Positions 48,074 to 57,360 of a stretch of 64,000 nt of DNA are shown piece after piece. The notes under the pieces were generated by a model. That model searched no databases and was not told the DNA's origin. It saw nothing but the letters and a program-made list of their open reading frames with translations. Both the position numbers and the translations under genes were made by a program. This DNA is from Corynebacterium sp. ACRQK (GTDB lineage Bacteria > Actinomycetota > Actinomycetes > Mycobacteriales > Mycobacteriaceae). Each line of letters begins with the position of its first letter. Position 1 is the stretch's first letter. Where the stretch lies: contig NZ_JAKRMU010000003.1 in assembly GCF_022345965.1 (NCBI RefSeq), forward strand, positions 62,001-126,000. Direction: 5' to 3'.

Positions 48074-48846
48074 CGCACGGTCTCCTTTTCAATCATCTTG
48101 TCGGCTGCCTGTTCCGGGGAAAGCTCCACGATTCGATGGACGAACACACCGGGCAGGTGAATGTCATCCGGGTCGAGTTCGCCGACCTCCACAACCTTTT
48201 CGGCCTCCACGATGCAAATCTTGCCGCTCATGGCAGCCAGGGGGTTGAAGTTGCGGGCAGTCTTAGCGAAGCGCAGGTTGCCGTCCTTGTCGGCTACGGC
48301 GGCGCGGACCAGGCCAAAGTCGGCGCGGATGGCGGTTTCCAGCACATAGTCCTCGCCGTCGATGGTGCGGGTTTCCTTGGCCGGGGAGGCCACCTCCACT
48401 TTGGTCTTGTCCGCCTGATCGTACTTCCACGGCATGCCGCCCTCGGCGACGAGCGTGCCCACGCCGGTGCGGGTGAAGAAGGCGCCGATGCCGGAGCCGC
48501 CGGCGCGCAGCCGCTCGGCTAGAGTGCCCTGCGGGGTGAGCTCTACCTCGAGCTCGCCGTCTAGGTACTGGCGGGCGAACTCCTTGTTCTCGCCGACGTA
48601 GCTGGCCACGATGCGACGTAGCTGGTGGTTCGCCAGCAGCAGCCCCAGGCCGCGGCCATCCAGGCCGGCGTTGTTACTTACCGCTTCCAGGTCTTTGACC
48701 TGCGTGCGGCTGAGTTCCTCGAGCAGGACCTGCGGGATGCCGCACACCCCGAATCCGCCGACGGCCAGGGTGGCGCCGTCTGTAATGTCAGCGATTGCCT
48801 CCGCGGCAGTGCGCAGTTTTGAATGATGTGGCGCTGTGGTGCTCAC
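48070..48846 (-). CDS. scoA: 3-oxoacid CoA-transferase, subunit A
   Basis: 258-residue alpha subunit. [20 protein letters not shown] is the CoA-binding glycine-rich segment; [16 protein letters not shown] and [15 protein letters not shown] are also typical. Forms a heterodimer unit with ScoB and activates acetoacetate. GGAAGC precedes the ATG; 48 bases separate it from the ligase gene. Confidence 0.94.
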   Translation of the reverse strand: MSTTAPHHSKLRTAAEAIADITDGATLAVGGFGVCGIPQVLLEELSRTQVKDLEAVSNNAGLDGRGLGLLLANHQLRRIVASYVGENKEFARQYLDGELEVELTPQGTLAERLRAGGSGIGAFFTRTGVGTLVAEGGMPWKYDQADKTKVEVASPAKETRTIDGEDYVLETAIRADFGLVRAAVADKDGNLRFAKTARNFNPLAAMSGKICIVEAEKVVEVGELDPDDIHLPGVFVHRIVELSPEQAADKMIEKETVR

Positions 48847-48894
48847 GGTTGCTTCCTTTCTGTTTGGGTCAGTATGAGCAGTTTGGGCTGTTGC

Positions 48895-50589
48895 TTACTT
48901 CTGGTAGATCCCGAGCAGCTCCACCGCGTGCTCGCGCAGCTCGACCTTGCGGACCTTGCCCGAAAGCGTCATCGGGAAGGAGTCCACGCATTCGACGTAC
49001 TTCGGGATCTTGTGGCGGGTCAGGTCGCCAGCGCAGAACTCACGAACTGCTGCCTGATCCAACGGTTCGGCGTCCTCGCGCATGATGATGAAGGCCATCA
49101 GTTCCTCGCCGTACTTCTCGTCCGGTACGCCGACGACCTGCACGTCGGAGATGTCCGGGTGCGCCATGAGGAACTCTTCGATTTCCCGCGGGTAAAGGTT
49201 CTCGCCACCGCGGATCACCATGTCCTTCGCTCGTCCCGTGATGCGTGCGTAGCCTTCCTCGTCCATCGTTCCCAGGTCGCCGGAGTGCATCCAACCGTCC
49301 TCGTCGATAGCATCCGCCGTCTTGCCGGGCATGTCCCAGTAGCCCTGCATCACCAGGAAGCCACGGATTAGGATTTCGCCCTGCTCGCCACGCTTCACGG
49401 TCTCGCCCGTCTCGGGGTCCACGATCTTCACTTCGATGTGCGGGTTGGGACGGCCGACGGTGCCCACGCGCTTCTCAATTGGGTCATCCACCAGCGTCTG
49501 GTGGTTCACCGGAGAGGTTTCCGTCATACCGTAGGCGATGGTGATCTCGTTGATGTTCATGATGTCCATCACCTGCCGCATCGTGCGAGTTGGGCAGGCG
49601 GTGCCGGACATGATGCCGGTGCGCAGGCTGGAAAGGTCATAGGTCTTGCCCTTGGCCTTGGAGTGTTCGATCTCGTCGAGCTCCGCCATGAACATCGTCG
49701 GCACGCCGAACAAGCTGGTGGCCTTGCCGTGCTCGACGGCCTCCAGCACCGACTGCGGGTTGAACACCGGGCCGGCGATGATCGTCGTTGCGCCGTGGGT
49801 GATAGCACCCAGGTTGCCCATCACCATGCCGAAGCAGTGGAAGAAAGGAACGGGGATGACGACCTTATCCTGGTCGGTGTACTGCAGGGTCTCCCCCACC
49901 AGGTAGCCGTTGTTCAGAATGTTGCGGTGGGTCAGGGTGGCGCCCTTGGCCATGCCGGTGGTGCCGGAGGTGTACTGGATGTTGATGGGATCGTCCGGGT
50001 GCAGCTGCTCGCGCACCGGGTTCAGGTCCAGGATCGCATGGTTGGCCAGCTCGTCCCAGCGCTCGGAGCCGAAGAAGATCGTCTCCTTGTAGTTGTGGCG
50101 GCTGAACTGGCTTTCCGCCGCGTCAATCATCGCGCGGTAGTTCGAGTCCTTGAAGCGGCCCGCGGAGAACAAGCCCTTCACTCCGGACTGGCCCATGGCG
50201 TAAACCAGCTCCTTGTGGCGGTAGGACGGGTTGATGCAGACCAGGATCGCGCCGATCTCAGCGGTGGCGAACTGCACCAGAGTCCACTCCCAGCGGTTGG
50301 GCGCCCAGATGCCGATGCGGTCGCCCTTGCGGTAACCGGCAGCATGTAGGCCGGAGGCCAGGCGCTGCACCTTGCGGTAGAACTCCGTATAGGTCAGGTG
50401 TACGTCGCCGTAGAAGTCGATGATCGCGTCGTGGTCCGGGTACTCGGCCACGATGCGGGCGAGGCACTGGCCGATGGTCTCGTCCAGCAGGTCTACGTCG
50501 GTACGTCCAACCTGGTGCGACAGGGTGGGGTCCAGGTCCGCCGGGTCGGAAATAACAATCGGACGGTCGTTGCGAGTCGGGGTAGTCAT
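48895..50589 (-). CDS. Acyl-CoA synthetase (AMP-binding, FadD35-like)
   Basis: 564-residue ANL-superfamily ligase. Motifs: YTSGTTGMAKGATLTHRN (P-loop), YGMTETSPV, WMHSGDLGTMDEEGYARITG and the C-terminal SGKVRKVELRE with the catalytic Lys. ATG 50589 (MTTPTRND) is preferred over an upstream open frame. Its position between scoA and the citE-like gene matches FadD35 (Rv2505c) in gene content, although the order differs. It could activate isovalerate or other short or branched acids; substrate not proven. Confidence 0.9.
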   Translation of the reverse strand: MTTPTRNDRPIVISDPADLDPTLSHQVGRTDVDLLDETIGQCLARIVAEYPDHDAIIDFYGDVHLTYTEFYRKVQRLASGLHAAGYRKGDRIGIWAPNRWEWTLVQFATAEIGAILVCINPSYRHKELVYAMGQSGVKGLFSAGRFKDSNYRAMIDAAESQFSRHNYKETIFFGSERWDELANHAILDLNPVREQLHPDDPINIQYTSGTTGMAKGATLTHRNILNNGYLVGETLQYTDQDKVVIPVPFFHCFGMVMGNLGAITHGATTIIAGPVFNPQSVLEAVEHGKATSLFGVPTMFMAELDEIEHSKAKGKTYDLSSLRTGIMSGTACPTRTMRQVMDIMNINEITIAYGMTETSPVNHQTLVDDPIEKRVGTVGRPNPHIEVKIVDPETGETVKRGEQGEILIRGFLVMQGYWDMPGKTADAIDEDGWMHSGDLGTMDEEGYARITGRAKDMVIRGGENLYPREIEEFLMAHPDISDVQVVGVPDEKYGEELMAFIIMREDAEPLDQAAVREFCAGDLTRHKIPKYVECVDSFPMTLSGKVRKVELREHAVELLGIYQK

Positions 50590-50674
50590 GGTTATCAACC
50601 TTTTCGTTGGAAAGGGATCTTGCGTTGGAGTTGAAGCAGTTTGGAGTAGGTAGAGAGGGAAGAATTTCAGGAAA

Positions 50675-51571
50675 CTAGCGAATCCTGGCAGCAATCACCT
50701 CGGCCTGGCGCAGCAGGGGCGCATCGATCATCTGGCCGTCCAGCGCAAACGCCCCGGAGTTCTCGGCCGCCCCTTCGATGACCCGGCGCGCCCAGGTGGC
50801 TTGCTCCTCGGTGGGCGCGTAGGCCTCGCGGATGACGGGCACCAGGCCGGGGTGGATCGAAACGGTGGCGGCGAAGCCACTGGCGGCTGCATCGATGGCC
50901 TCGGCGCTAGCACCTTCCGTATCCTTCGTGTCCGCGTGGATGGAATCCAGCGCCACGATGCCCGCCGCGGCTGCGTGCAGCAGCACCATTGCACGGGTCA
51001 GGCGCGGGACCTCGCGGTAGCCTCCCGGGTGGCCGGACGGCCCGCCACCGGGGGTGGGAACTTCCCCGGCACCGTAGCGGGAGCTCGTCCCACCGAGTGC
51101 CGCAGTGAGGTCCTCGGCACCCCAGAACAGGGCCATCACCTGCGGGTCTGCGGCGATCTCCGCGAGGTTCACCACGCCCCTGGGGGTTTCGATCAGGGCG
51201 ATTGCGCGAAAGTCTTCGGGAAGCGCACGGCGGTTGGAGTCGGCGTCACCAAGGACGAGAGCGCTTTCCACCTTCGGCACCATCACGGTCCTAAACGGCG
51301 AGTCCGTGACGGCGGCAAGGTCCGCGGCGAAATCGGGCGAATCGGTGGGGTTAATGCGCACGATGGTGCGCTCCGGGTCTAGGTCCGCGTGGATTACGTT
51401 CTGCCGAGCCTCGGCGCGGTTTTCGGCGCGGCAGCCGTCCTCGAGGTCGAGGATGACCATGTCGGAGCGGTCAGCGGCCTTGGCGAAGCGCTCGGGGCGG
51501 TCGGCCGGGGCGAACAGCAGCGCGGGACCCTGTGGTAGCCATGCGGTGTTAGACCATGCAGTGTTAGACAT
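50675..51571 (-). CDS. CitE-like beta-hydroxyacyl-CoA lyase (HpcH/HpaI fold)
   Basis: 298-residue TIM-barrel lyase. LLFAPADRPERFAKAADRSD, DMVILDLEDGC (metal-binding Asp/Glu), IVRIN and LIETPRGVVNLAEI fit the CitE-like family. There are no citrate lyase alpha or gamma genes here. The M. tuberculosis relative Rv2498c acts as an (R)-HMG-CoA/citramalyl-CoA lyase in leucine and itaconate breakdown; the same cluster here has no classical HMG-CoA lyase, so this enzyme probably fills that step. ATG 51571 is used (GTG 51577 possible); it overlaps maoC by eight bases. Confidence 0.87.
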   Translation of the reverse strand: MSNTAWSNTAWLPQGPALLFAPADRPERFAKAADRSDMVILDLEDGCRAENRAEARQNVIHADLDPERTIVRINPTDSPDFAADLAAVTDSPFRTVMVPKVESALVLGDADSNRRALPEDFRAIALIETPRGVVNLAEIAADPQVMALFWGAEDLTAALGGTSSRYGAGEVPTPGGGPSGHPGGYREVPRLTRAMVLLHAAAAGIVALDSIHADTKDTEGASAEAIDAAASGFAATVSIHPGLVPVIREAYAPTEEQATWARRVIEGAAENSGAFALDGQMIDAPLLRQAEVIAARIR

Positions 51572-52064
51572 CGTCACCCGAGCTTTCCGGCGCGCACTGC
51601 ATCAGCGTCTTGCGCGTGGCCTTGCACACGATGGTGCCGTCCTGGTTGCGCCCGATGTGCTCCAGCTCCACGATGCCCTGCCCGGGGCGCGACTTCGACA
51701 GTCGCTTACCCACGCAGCGCGTTTCGGCGTACAGGGTATCGCCGTGGAACATGGGCGCGGGGAAGGAAATCTCGCTAAACCCCAGGTTGGCCACGATGGT
51801 GCCCAGGGAAAGCTGGCTGACGGACAGGCCCACCACCGTGGACAAGGTGAACATGGAGTTCACCAGCCGCTCGCCACCGAAGCCATCCTGCCTGGCGGCC
51901 CATGCCGCGTCGATGTGCAGCGGCTGGGTGTTCATGGTCATGGTGGTGAACAGGGTGTTATCCGCCTCGGTGACGGTACGCCCGGGTTGGTGCCGGTAGA
52001 CCACACCCTCGGTGAACTCCTCGAACCATAGGCCGCGCTGCACAACTTGTTTTTCTGCGCTCAT
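51564..52064 (-). CDS. MaoC-like hydratase
   Basis: 166-residue hot-dog fold protein. TEADNTLFTTMTMNTQPLHI carries the hydratase motif (Asp and His). It is the counterpart of Rv2499c, an (R)-specific hydratase acting on itaconyl/mesaconyl-type and 3-methylglutaconyl-CoA substrates. It would add water to 3-methylglutaconyl-CoA to give the HMG-CoA isomer cleaved by the CitE-like lyase. Overlaps the lyase gene (coupled translation). Confidence 0.87.
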   Translation of the reverse strand: MSAEKQVVQRGLWFEEFTEGVVYRHQPGRTVTEADNTLFTTMTMNTQPLHIDAAWAARQDGFGGERLVNSMFTLSTVVGLSVSQLSLGTIVANLGFSEISFPAPMFHGDTLYAETRCVGKRLSKSRPGQGIVELEHIGRNQDGTIVCKATRKTLMQCAPESSGDDV

Positions 52065-52148
52065 TGTCGCTGGTCTCCTATACTTTTCGCTTGCTTGCTG
52101 ATGCTTTTTGTTGACGCCTTCTCGTCCCCGCGCTGCGTAGGGGGTGGC

Positions 52149-53318
52149 TTATACGCCCAGGGCTCGGGCGATGAGCATTTGCTGCACCTCGGTGGTGCCC
52201 TCGCCGATCTCGAGAATCTTGGAGTCGCGGTAGTGGCGGGCAACGCGGTATTCGTTCATGAATCCGTAGCCGCCGTGGATCTGCGTTGCATCGCGGGCGT
52301 TATCCATCGCCGCCTCGGAGGCGACCATCTTGGCGATGGAGGCTTCCTTGCTGAAGTTCTCCCCCGCGGCCATTTTCGCCGCCGCTGCGTACCAGGCCTG
52401 GCGGGCGGTCCAGGCGCGGGCCTCCATGCGGGCGATCTTGAAGCTGATGGCCTGGTACTCAGAGATCGGCTTGCCGAAGCTGGTGCGCTCCTTGGCGTAG
52501 CGCACGCACTCGTCCACGCAGCCCTGGGCGGCACCCGTGGCCAGCGCGGCGATGGCGATGCGTCCTTCTTCGAGGATGGACAGGAAGTAGGCGAAGCCGC
52601 GGCCGCGCTCGCCGACGAGGTTCTCCTCCGGCACGCGGACGTTGTCGAAGGTCAGCGGGTGGGTGTCGGAGGCGTTCCAGCCGACCTTGTTGTACGAGGG
52701 CTCGGCAGTAAAACCAGGAGTGCCGCTGGGCACGATGATGGCGGAGATCTCCTTCTTCCCGTTCTCCCGCTGGCCGGTGACGGCGGTGGCGGTGACCAGG
52801 GAGGTGATGTCCGTGCCGGAGTTGGTGATGAACTGCTTGGAGCCGTTGATGACCCATTCGCCGCCGTCGAGCTTAGCGGTGGTCTTGGTGCCGCCAGCAT
52901 CCGATCCGGCCTCGGGCTCGGTCAGGCCGAAGCCCGCCAGGTTCTTGCCCGCCACCAGGTTGGGTAGGTAGGTCTCCTTCTGCTTGTCGCTGCCGAAGCG
53001 GTAGATCGGCATGATTCCCAGGGAAACTCCGGCCTCCAGGGTGATGGCGACGGACTGGTCTACGCGGGCAAGCTCTTCCAGAGCCACGCCGAGGGCCATG
53101 TAGTCGCCGCCCATGCCGCCGTATTCCTCGGAGATCGGCAGGCCGAACAGCCCCATTTCTCCCATCTGGCGGACAACATCGTAGGGGAAAGTGTGATCGC
53201 GGTCGTGCTGGGCGGCGACGGGGTCGACCACGCGGTTGGCGAAGTCCTCCACCGCGTCACGCAGCTCGTGCAGCTCGTCGGAGAGGTAGGGGTTGCGGTT
53301 CTTGGTGCTCTGGCTCAT
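52149..53318 (-). CDS. Acyl-CoA dehydrogenase (FadE19-like, probable isovaleryl-CoA/branched-chain)
   Basis: 389-residue FAD enzyme with GLTEPEAGSDAGGTKTTA, GERGRGFAYFL, QIHGGYGFMNEYRVARHYRD and a C-terminal EIGEGTTEVQQMLIARAL. The catalytic base Glu stands at the canonical position before GT, whereas human isovaleryl-CoA dehydrogenase has Ala there and uses a different Glu. Its place beside accA1/accD1 suggests oxidation of isovaleryl-CoA to 3-methylcrotonyl-CoA. Confidence 0.92.
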   Translation of the reverse strand: MSQSTKNRNPYLSDELHELRDAVEDFANRVVDPVAAQHDRDHTFPYDVVRQMGEMGLFGLPISEEYGGMGGDYMALGVALEELARVDQSVAITLEAGVSLGIMPIYRFGSDKQKETYLPNLVAGKNLAGFGLTEPEAGSDAGGTKTTAKLDGGEWVINGSKQFITNSGTDITSLVTATAVTGQRENGKKEISAIIVPSGTPGFTAEPSYNKVGWNASDTHPLTFDNVRVPEENLVGERGRGFAYFLSILEEGRIAIAALATGAAQGCVDECVRYAKERTSFGKPISEYQAISFKIARMEARAWTARQAWYAAAAKMAAGENFSKEASIAKMVASEAAMDNARDATQIHGGYGFMNEYRVARHYRDSKILEIGEGTTEVQQMLIARALGV

Positions 53319-53336
53319 GGTTTCGGTCCTCTTTCT

Positions 53337-53371
53337 GGGTTGGGTGTTTGGGTTGGGTGTCTGGGTTAGGG
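53337..53371 (+). repeat. G-rich tandem repeat with six GGG runs
   Basis: In the 75-bp gap between accA1 and the acyl-CoA dehydrogenase gene, GGG runs start at 53337, 53342, 53350, 53355, 53363 and 53369, separated by T-rich loops of 1-5 bases, with a GGGTTGGGTGT unit repeated. The plus strand can form a G-quadruplex; the minus-strand transcript carries the C-rich complement. Confidence 0.7.
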
Positions 53372-53393
53372 AGATACGTGTGAAGTGAGGTTT

Positions 53394-55502
53394 CTAGCTG
53401 TCGGCGGTATCGGCGCTGTCGGCGACGATGACCTCCGCCAGCACCTCTCCGGTGCCGACCTTCTGCCCGACGGTGGCGTTAATCTTGACCCGTCCGCCGC
53501 AGGTGGCCTCGAGGGTGTGCTCCATCTTCATGGCCTCGATGACGATCACGGGCTGGCCCTCGGTGACCTCGTCGCCATCGGCGACTTCCACGGCGATGAC
53601 CGTGCCAGGCATGGGGCTTAGAATGTCCGGCGACTCCTCCGAGCTGGCTTCCGCGTCGTTCGCAGTGCCGGAGAACACCTCCACTACGTGCGTGCCGTGC
53701 GGGCCGGTGATGCTGCCGTTGGCAGTGGCGCTCCACTTTTCCGCCGAGCCGCCGTCGAAGGAGAGCCGCCATTCGGTGGCGCTACCCTGCGGGTTGGCGA
53801 CCACCTGGATGCTCCTGGTCTCGGGCTGCACTGGCGCGTCCTCGTCGTCACCGCTGGTCAGCGGCGTGAGCTGAACCTCCCAGCTGCCGTCGTTGTACTC
53901 CGCGCGGGCTTCCACCGGCGCCGCAACGCCGCTCGGATCCGCCAGCACCAGCCGCAGCGGAGCGCGGTGCCCAGCGCCGCGCCAACCGTCGCGGGCGGTC
54001 CACACACTGCCCAGCGGGGATGCGGTTGGCTTTGTTTCGGACGCCCCCTCGGCCCCACCGGCCAGCGCCCCAGCCAGGTGCAGCAGTGCAACGGCGAAGG
54101 TATCCGCGGGAACCTCGCGGGGCTCGAAGTCCTCCACAATGGAGTCCAGCAGTCCGGTGTGCAGATCCCCCGCCACGACTTCCGGGCGGGTGACCAGGAA
54201 GCGGTTGAAGTCGATGTTGGTGGTCAGACCCTCGATGCGAGTGTGGGAAAGTGCCTGGTCCAGGCGCTCCAGGGCTGCTTCACGCGTGTCGGCATGGGTG
54301 ATAATCTTCGCCAACATTGGGTCGTAGTCGGAACTGACCTCTTGGCCCTCCACCACGCCGGCGTCCACACGAACCCTTTCCCCGCGTGGCCAGGAAAGAC
54401 CCGTGATTAAACCACCGGTGGGCAGGAAGCCGGCGGCGGCGTCTTCGGCATAGACGCGCGCCTCCACCGAGTGGCCGTTGAGCTGCACGTCGTCCTGTGT
54501 AATTGGCAGGGCCTCGCCGCGAGCCACGCGGATCTGCCACTCCACCAGGTCGCGTCCGGTAACCATTTCCGTGACTGGGTGCTCGACCTGCAGGCGGGTG
54601 TTCATCTCCATGAAGAAGAAGCGCTCGGGCTGCTTAGCGGAGACGATGAACTCCACGGTGCCCGCGCCGCAGTAGCCGCAGGCTCGGGCTGCATCACAGG
54701 CGGCCTCGCCGATCTCCTGCCGGGTCATTTCGTCCAGCAGGGCCGACGGCGCCTCCTCGATAACCTTCTGGTGGCGGCGCTGCAGCGAACACTCGCGCTC
54801 GCCCAAGTGGATGACGTTGCCGTGGGAATCGGCGACGATCTGCACCTCGATGTGTCGGGGCGTGTCCACGAAGTGCTCCAGGAACAGAGTGTCATCGCCG
54901 AAAGAGCTGGCGGCCTCTCGGCGGGCGGAAACCAGCGCACTGGCCAGCTTCTCCGGCTCCTCCACCAGGTGCATTCCCTTGCCGCCACCGCCGGCGGAAG
55001 GCTTGATCAGCACCGGGAAACCCACCGAGTCGGCAGCGTCGATGATCTCCTGGTCAGTCAGGTTCGGCCGGGAAATCCCGGGTACGGTCGGCACGTCGCG
55101 GGATTCCACGGTCGCGCGGGCGGTGATCTTGTCGCCCATCTTGTCGATAGCGCCAGCGGGCGGGCCGATGAAGATTATCCCCTCGTCCTCGCAACGCTTT
55201 GCAAAGGTCGCATTCTCCGAGAGGAAGCCGTAGCCGGGGTGGATGGCGCCGGCGCCGGTCGCCTTGGCGGCGTCAATAACCTTATCGATGTTTAGGTAAG
55301 ACTCCGCAGCGGCGGCAGGACCCAGGCACACGGCCTTGTCGGCGGCGTGCACGTGCGGGGCGGCGGAGTCCGCCTCGGAATAAACGGCCACGGCCTTCAG
55401 CCCCATGCGATGCACGGTGCGGATCACACGCAGCGCGATTTCGCCGCGGTTGGCGACCAGCACCGTATCGAACGGGCCGGTGAGAGCATGTGTGTCACTC
55501 AC
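53394..55502 (-). CDS. accA1: Acyl-CoA carboxylase alpha subunit (biotin carboxylase-BCCP), AccA1-like
   Basis: 702-residue biotin enzyme: biotin carboxylase domain (VLVANRGEIALRVIRT, ATP-grasp loop KPSAGGGGKGMHLVEE, MEMNTRLQVEHPVTE), a BT-like linker domain and a C-terminal biotinyl domain with the attachment Lys in VIEAMKMEHTLEA. Together with AccD1 it forms 3-methylcrotonyl-CoA carboxylase in mycobacteria. GTG start at 55502. 48 bases downstream of accD1. Confidence 0.94.
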   Translation of the reverse strand: MSDTHALTGPFDTVLVANRGEIALRVIRTVHRMGLKAVAVYSEADSAAPHVHAADKAVCLGPAAAAESYLNIDKVIDAAKATGAGAIHPGYGFLSENATFAKRCEDEGIIFIGPPAGAIDKMGDKITARATVESRDVPTVPGISRPNLTDQEIIDAADSVGFPVLIKPSAGGGGKGMHLVEEPEKLASALVSARREAASSFGDDTLFLEHFVDTPRHIEVQIVADSHGNVIHLGERECSLQRRHQKVIEEAPSALLDEMTRQEIGEAACDAARACGYCGAGTVEFIVSAKQPERFFFMEMNTRLQVEHPVTEMVTGRDLVEWQIRVARGEALPITQDDVQLNGHSVEARVYAEDAAAGFLPTGGLITGLSWPRGERVRVDAGVVEGQEVSSDYDPMLAKIITHADTREAALERLDQALSHTRIEGLTTNIDFNRFLVTRPEVVAGDLHTGLLDSIVEDFEPREVPADTFAVALLHLAGALAGGAEGASETKPTASPLGSVWTARDGWRGAGHRAPLRLVLADPSGVAAPVEARAEYNDGSWEVQLTPLTSGDDEDAPVQPETRSIQVVANPQGSATEWRLSFDGGSAEKWSATANGSITGPHGTHVVEVFSGTANDAEASSEESPDILSPMPGTVIAVEVADGDEVTEGQPVIVIEAMKMEHTLEATCGGRVKINATVGQKVGTGEVLAEVIVADSADTADS

Positions 55503-55550
55503 GTCAGTATCTCTTTCTTGTGGTGGGTACGTAGGTAGCTTGAACAGGAG

Positions 55551-57167
55551 TTACATGCGGAATACGCCGAAGCCGGTTTCCTCGCGCGGAGCCTGGGCGC
55601 AGATGTCGAGGGCCATGGCGAGGGTGCGGCGGGTGTCCGCGGGGTCGATGACCCCGTCGTCCCAGAGGCGCGCGGTGGAGTACCAGCAGGTGGATTTCTC
55701 GTCGAACATCTCGCGGATGGGAGCCTCGAAGGCCTCTTGCTCCTCGGCCGACCATTCCTCGCCCCGGCGCTCGATCTGCGCGCGGCGGACGGTGGAGAGG
55801 GTCATAGCCGCCTGGGGGCCACCCATCACTGCGATGCGCGCATTCGGCCACATCCACAAAAAGCGCGGCGAGTAGGCCCGCCCGCACATCGAGTAGTTGC
55901 CCGCGCCGAAGGCAGCGCCGGTGACGACGGTGAGCTTGGGCACCGATGCGGTGGCCACGGCGTTCACCATCTTCGCCCCGTGCTTCGCGATGCCGCCCTC
56001 TTCGTATTGACGCCCCACCATGAAGCCGGTGGTGTTTTGCAGGAAGATGATGGGGATGTTCCGCTGCTCGCAGAGCTCGATGAAGTGTGCGCCCTTCATG
56101 GCGGCTTCGGCGAAGATGATGCCATTGTTGGCGATCACTCCGACCTGGTGGCCTTCCAGCCGGGCGAAGGTCGTGATGATGCTGTTGCCGTATTCGCTCT
56201 TGAACTCCGACAGGCTGCCCTCGTCGCACAGGGTCTCGATGACCTCGTGCGCATCGTAGGGAATCTTCGGGTCAGTGGGCACAATGTCGTAGAGGTCCTC
56301 CTGCGGGCGCGGAGCCGGTACGGGGGCGCTGCGCTTCCAGGGGGTCGGCTTGGATTCCGGCAGAGTCTCGACAATGTTGCGCATGATCCGCAGCGCGTCC
56401 TCGTCGTCGGCTGCCAGGTGATCCGTCACGCCGGAGATCCGGGAGTGCATCGCGCCGCCGCCGAGCTCCTCGGGGGTTACGTCCTCGCCGGTGGCGGCCT
56501 TTACCAGCGGTGGGCCGGCCAGAAAGATGGTGCCCTGGTTTTCCACGATGATGGTCTCGTCGCTCATGGCGGGAACGTAGGCGCCACCGGCAGTGCAGGA
56601 GCCCATCACGGCGGACAGCTGCGGGATGCCCTTGGCCGACAGGTTGGCTTGGTTGAAGAAGATGCGGCCGAAGTGGTTGCGGTCCGGGAACACGTCATCC
56701 TGCTGCAGCAGCATCGCGCCGCCGGAGTCCACCAGGTAGATGCACGGCAGATGGTTCTGCTCGGCGATCTCCTGAGCACGGAGGTGCTTCTTCACGGTCA
56801 TCGGGTAGTAGGTGCCGCCGGAGACGGTGGCGTCATTAGCGGCGATCAAGCACAGGCGACCGCTCACGAGCCCGACTCCAGCGACGATGCCCGCAGCCGG
56901 CGCCTTACCGTCGTACATTTCCTCGGCGGCCAGCGGCGCGATCTCCAGGAACGGGCTGCCGGGGTCCAGCAGCAGGCGGATGCGGTCACGTGGCAGCAGC
57001 TTGCCGCGGTCGGTGTGGCGCTTGCGGGCCTTCTCCCCTCCTCCGGCCTGAGCACGGGCTAGGCGCTGGCGAAGCTCTTCGACGAGCTCGCGGTGGCTCG
57101 GGATTTCGCGGGTGGTAGCACCGCGGGGCTTGGCCGGATCTGTCGCTTGGGTGGTTGCAGTATCCAC
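55551..57167 (-). CDS. accD1: Acyl-CoA carboxylase beta subunit (carboxyltransferase), AccD1-like
   Basis: 538-residue carboxyltransferase with two crotonase-like halves. [56 protein letters not shown] and [20 protein letters not shown] fit methylcrotonyl-CoA carboxylase beta subunits. It carboxylates 3-methylcrotonyl-CoA using biotin from AccA1. GTG 57167 with AGGAG nine bases upstream is chosen over the longer frame to 57239. Confidence 0.93.
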   Translation of the reverse strand: MDTATTQATDPAKPRGATTREIPSHRELVEELRQRLARAQAGGGEKARKRHTDRGKLLPRDRIRLLLDPGSPFLEIAPLAAEEMYDGKAPAAGIVAGVGLVSGRLCLIAANDATVSGGTYYPMTVKKHLRAQEIAEQNHLPCIYLVDSGGAMLLQQDDVFPDRNHFGRIFFNQANLSAKGIPQLSAVMGSCTAGGAYVPAMSDETIIVENQGTIFLAGPPLVKAATGEDVTPEELGGGAMHSRISGVTDHLAADDEDALRIMRNIVETLPESKPTPWKRSAPVPAPRPQEDLYDIVPTDPKIPYDAHEVIETLCDEGSLSEFKSEYGNSIITTFARLEGHQVGVIANNGIIFAEAAMKGAHFIELCEQRNIPIIFLQNTTGFMVGRQYEEGGIAKHGAKMVNAVATASVPKLTVVTGAAFGAGNYSMCGRAYSPRFLWMWPNARIAVMGGPQAAMTLSTVRRAQIERRGEEWSAEEQEAFEAPIREMFDEKSTCWYSTARLWDDGVIDPADTRRTLAMALDICAQAPREETGFGVFRM

Positions 57168-57277
57168 GTATGCAGCTCCTTGGAAGATGACGGAAGGTGG
57201 CGAAATGCGAGTGCCGAAGAGCCGTCGAGCGCCCGACACTTCAGTTTCAGTTACAAGCGATTAACTAACTTGTTGCC

Positions 57278-57292
57278 GTCACCTTAAGTGAC
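57278..57292. promoter_or_regulatory. Candidate operator upstream of accD1
   Basis: GTCACCTTAAGTGAC is palindromic at six of seven paired positions. It lies in the 193-bp gap between the TetR gene and accD1, about 110 bases before the accD1 start, where the cluster promoter should be. Binding by the adjacent TetR protein is a reasonable inference. Confidence 0.5.
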
Positions 57293-57360
57293 CTAGACCA
57301 CTTTTGCTAGTGAATCTAAAAAGTTTCCCCTCTTTAACCACCCCCGAAAGCGGTACCTGC

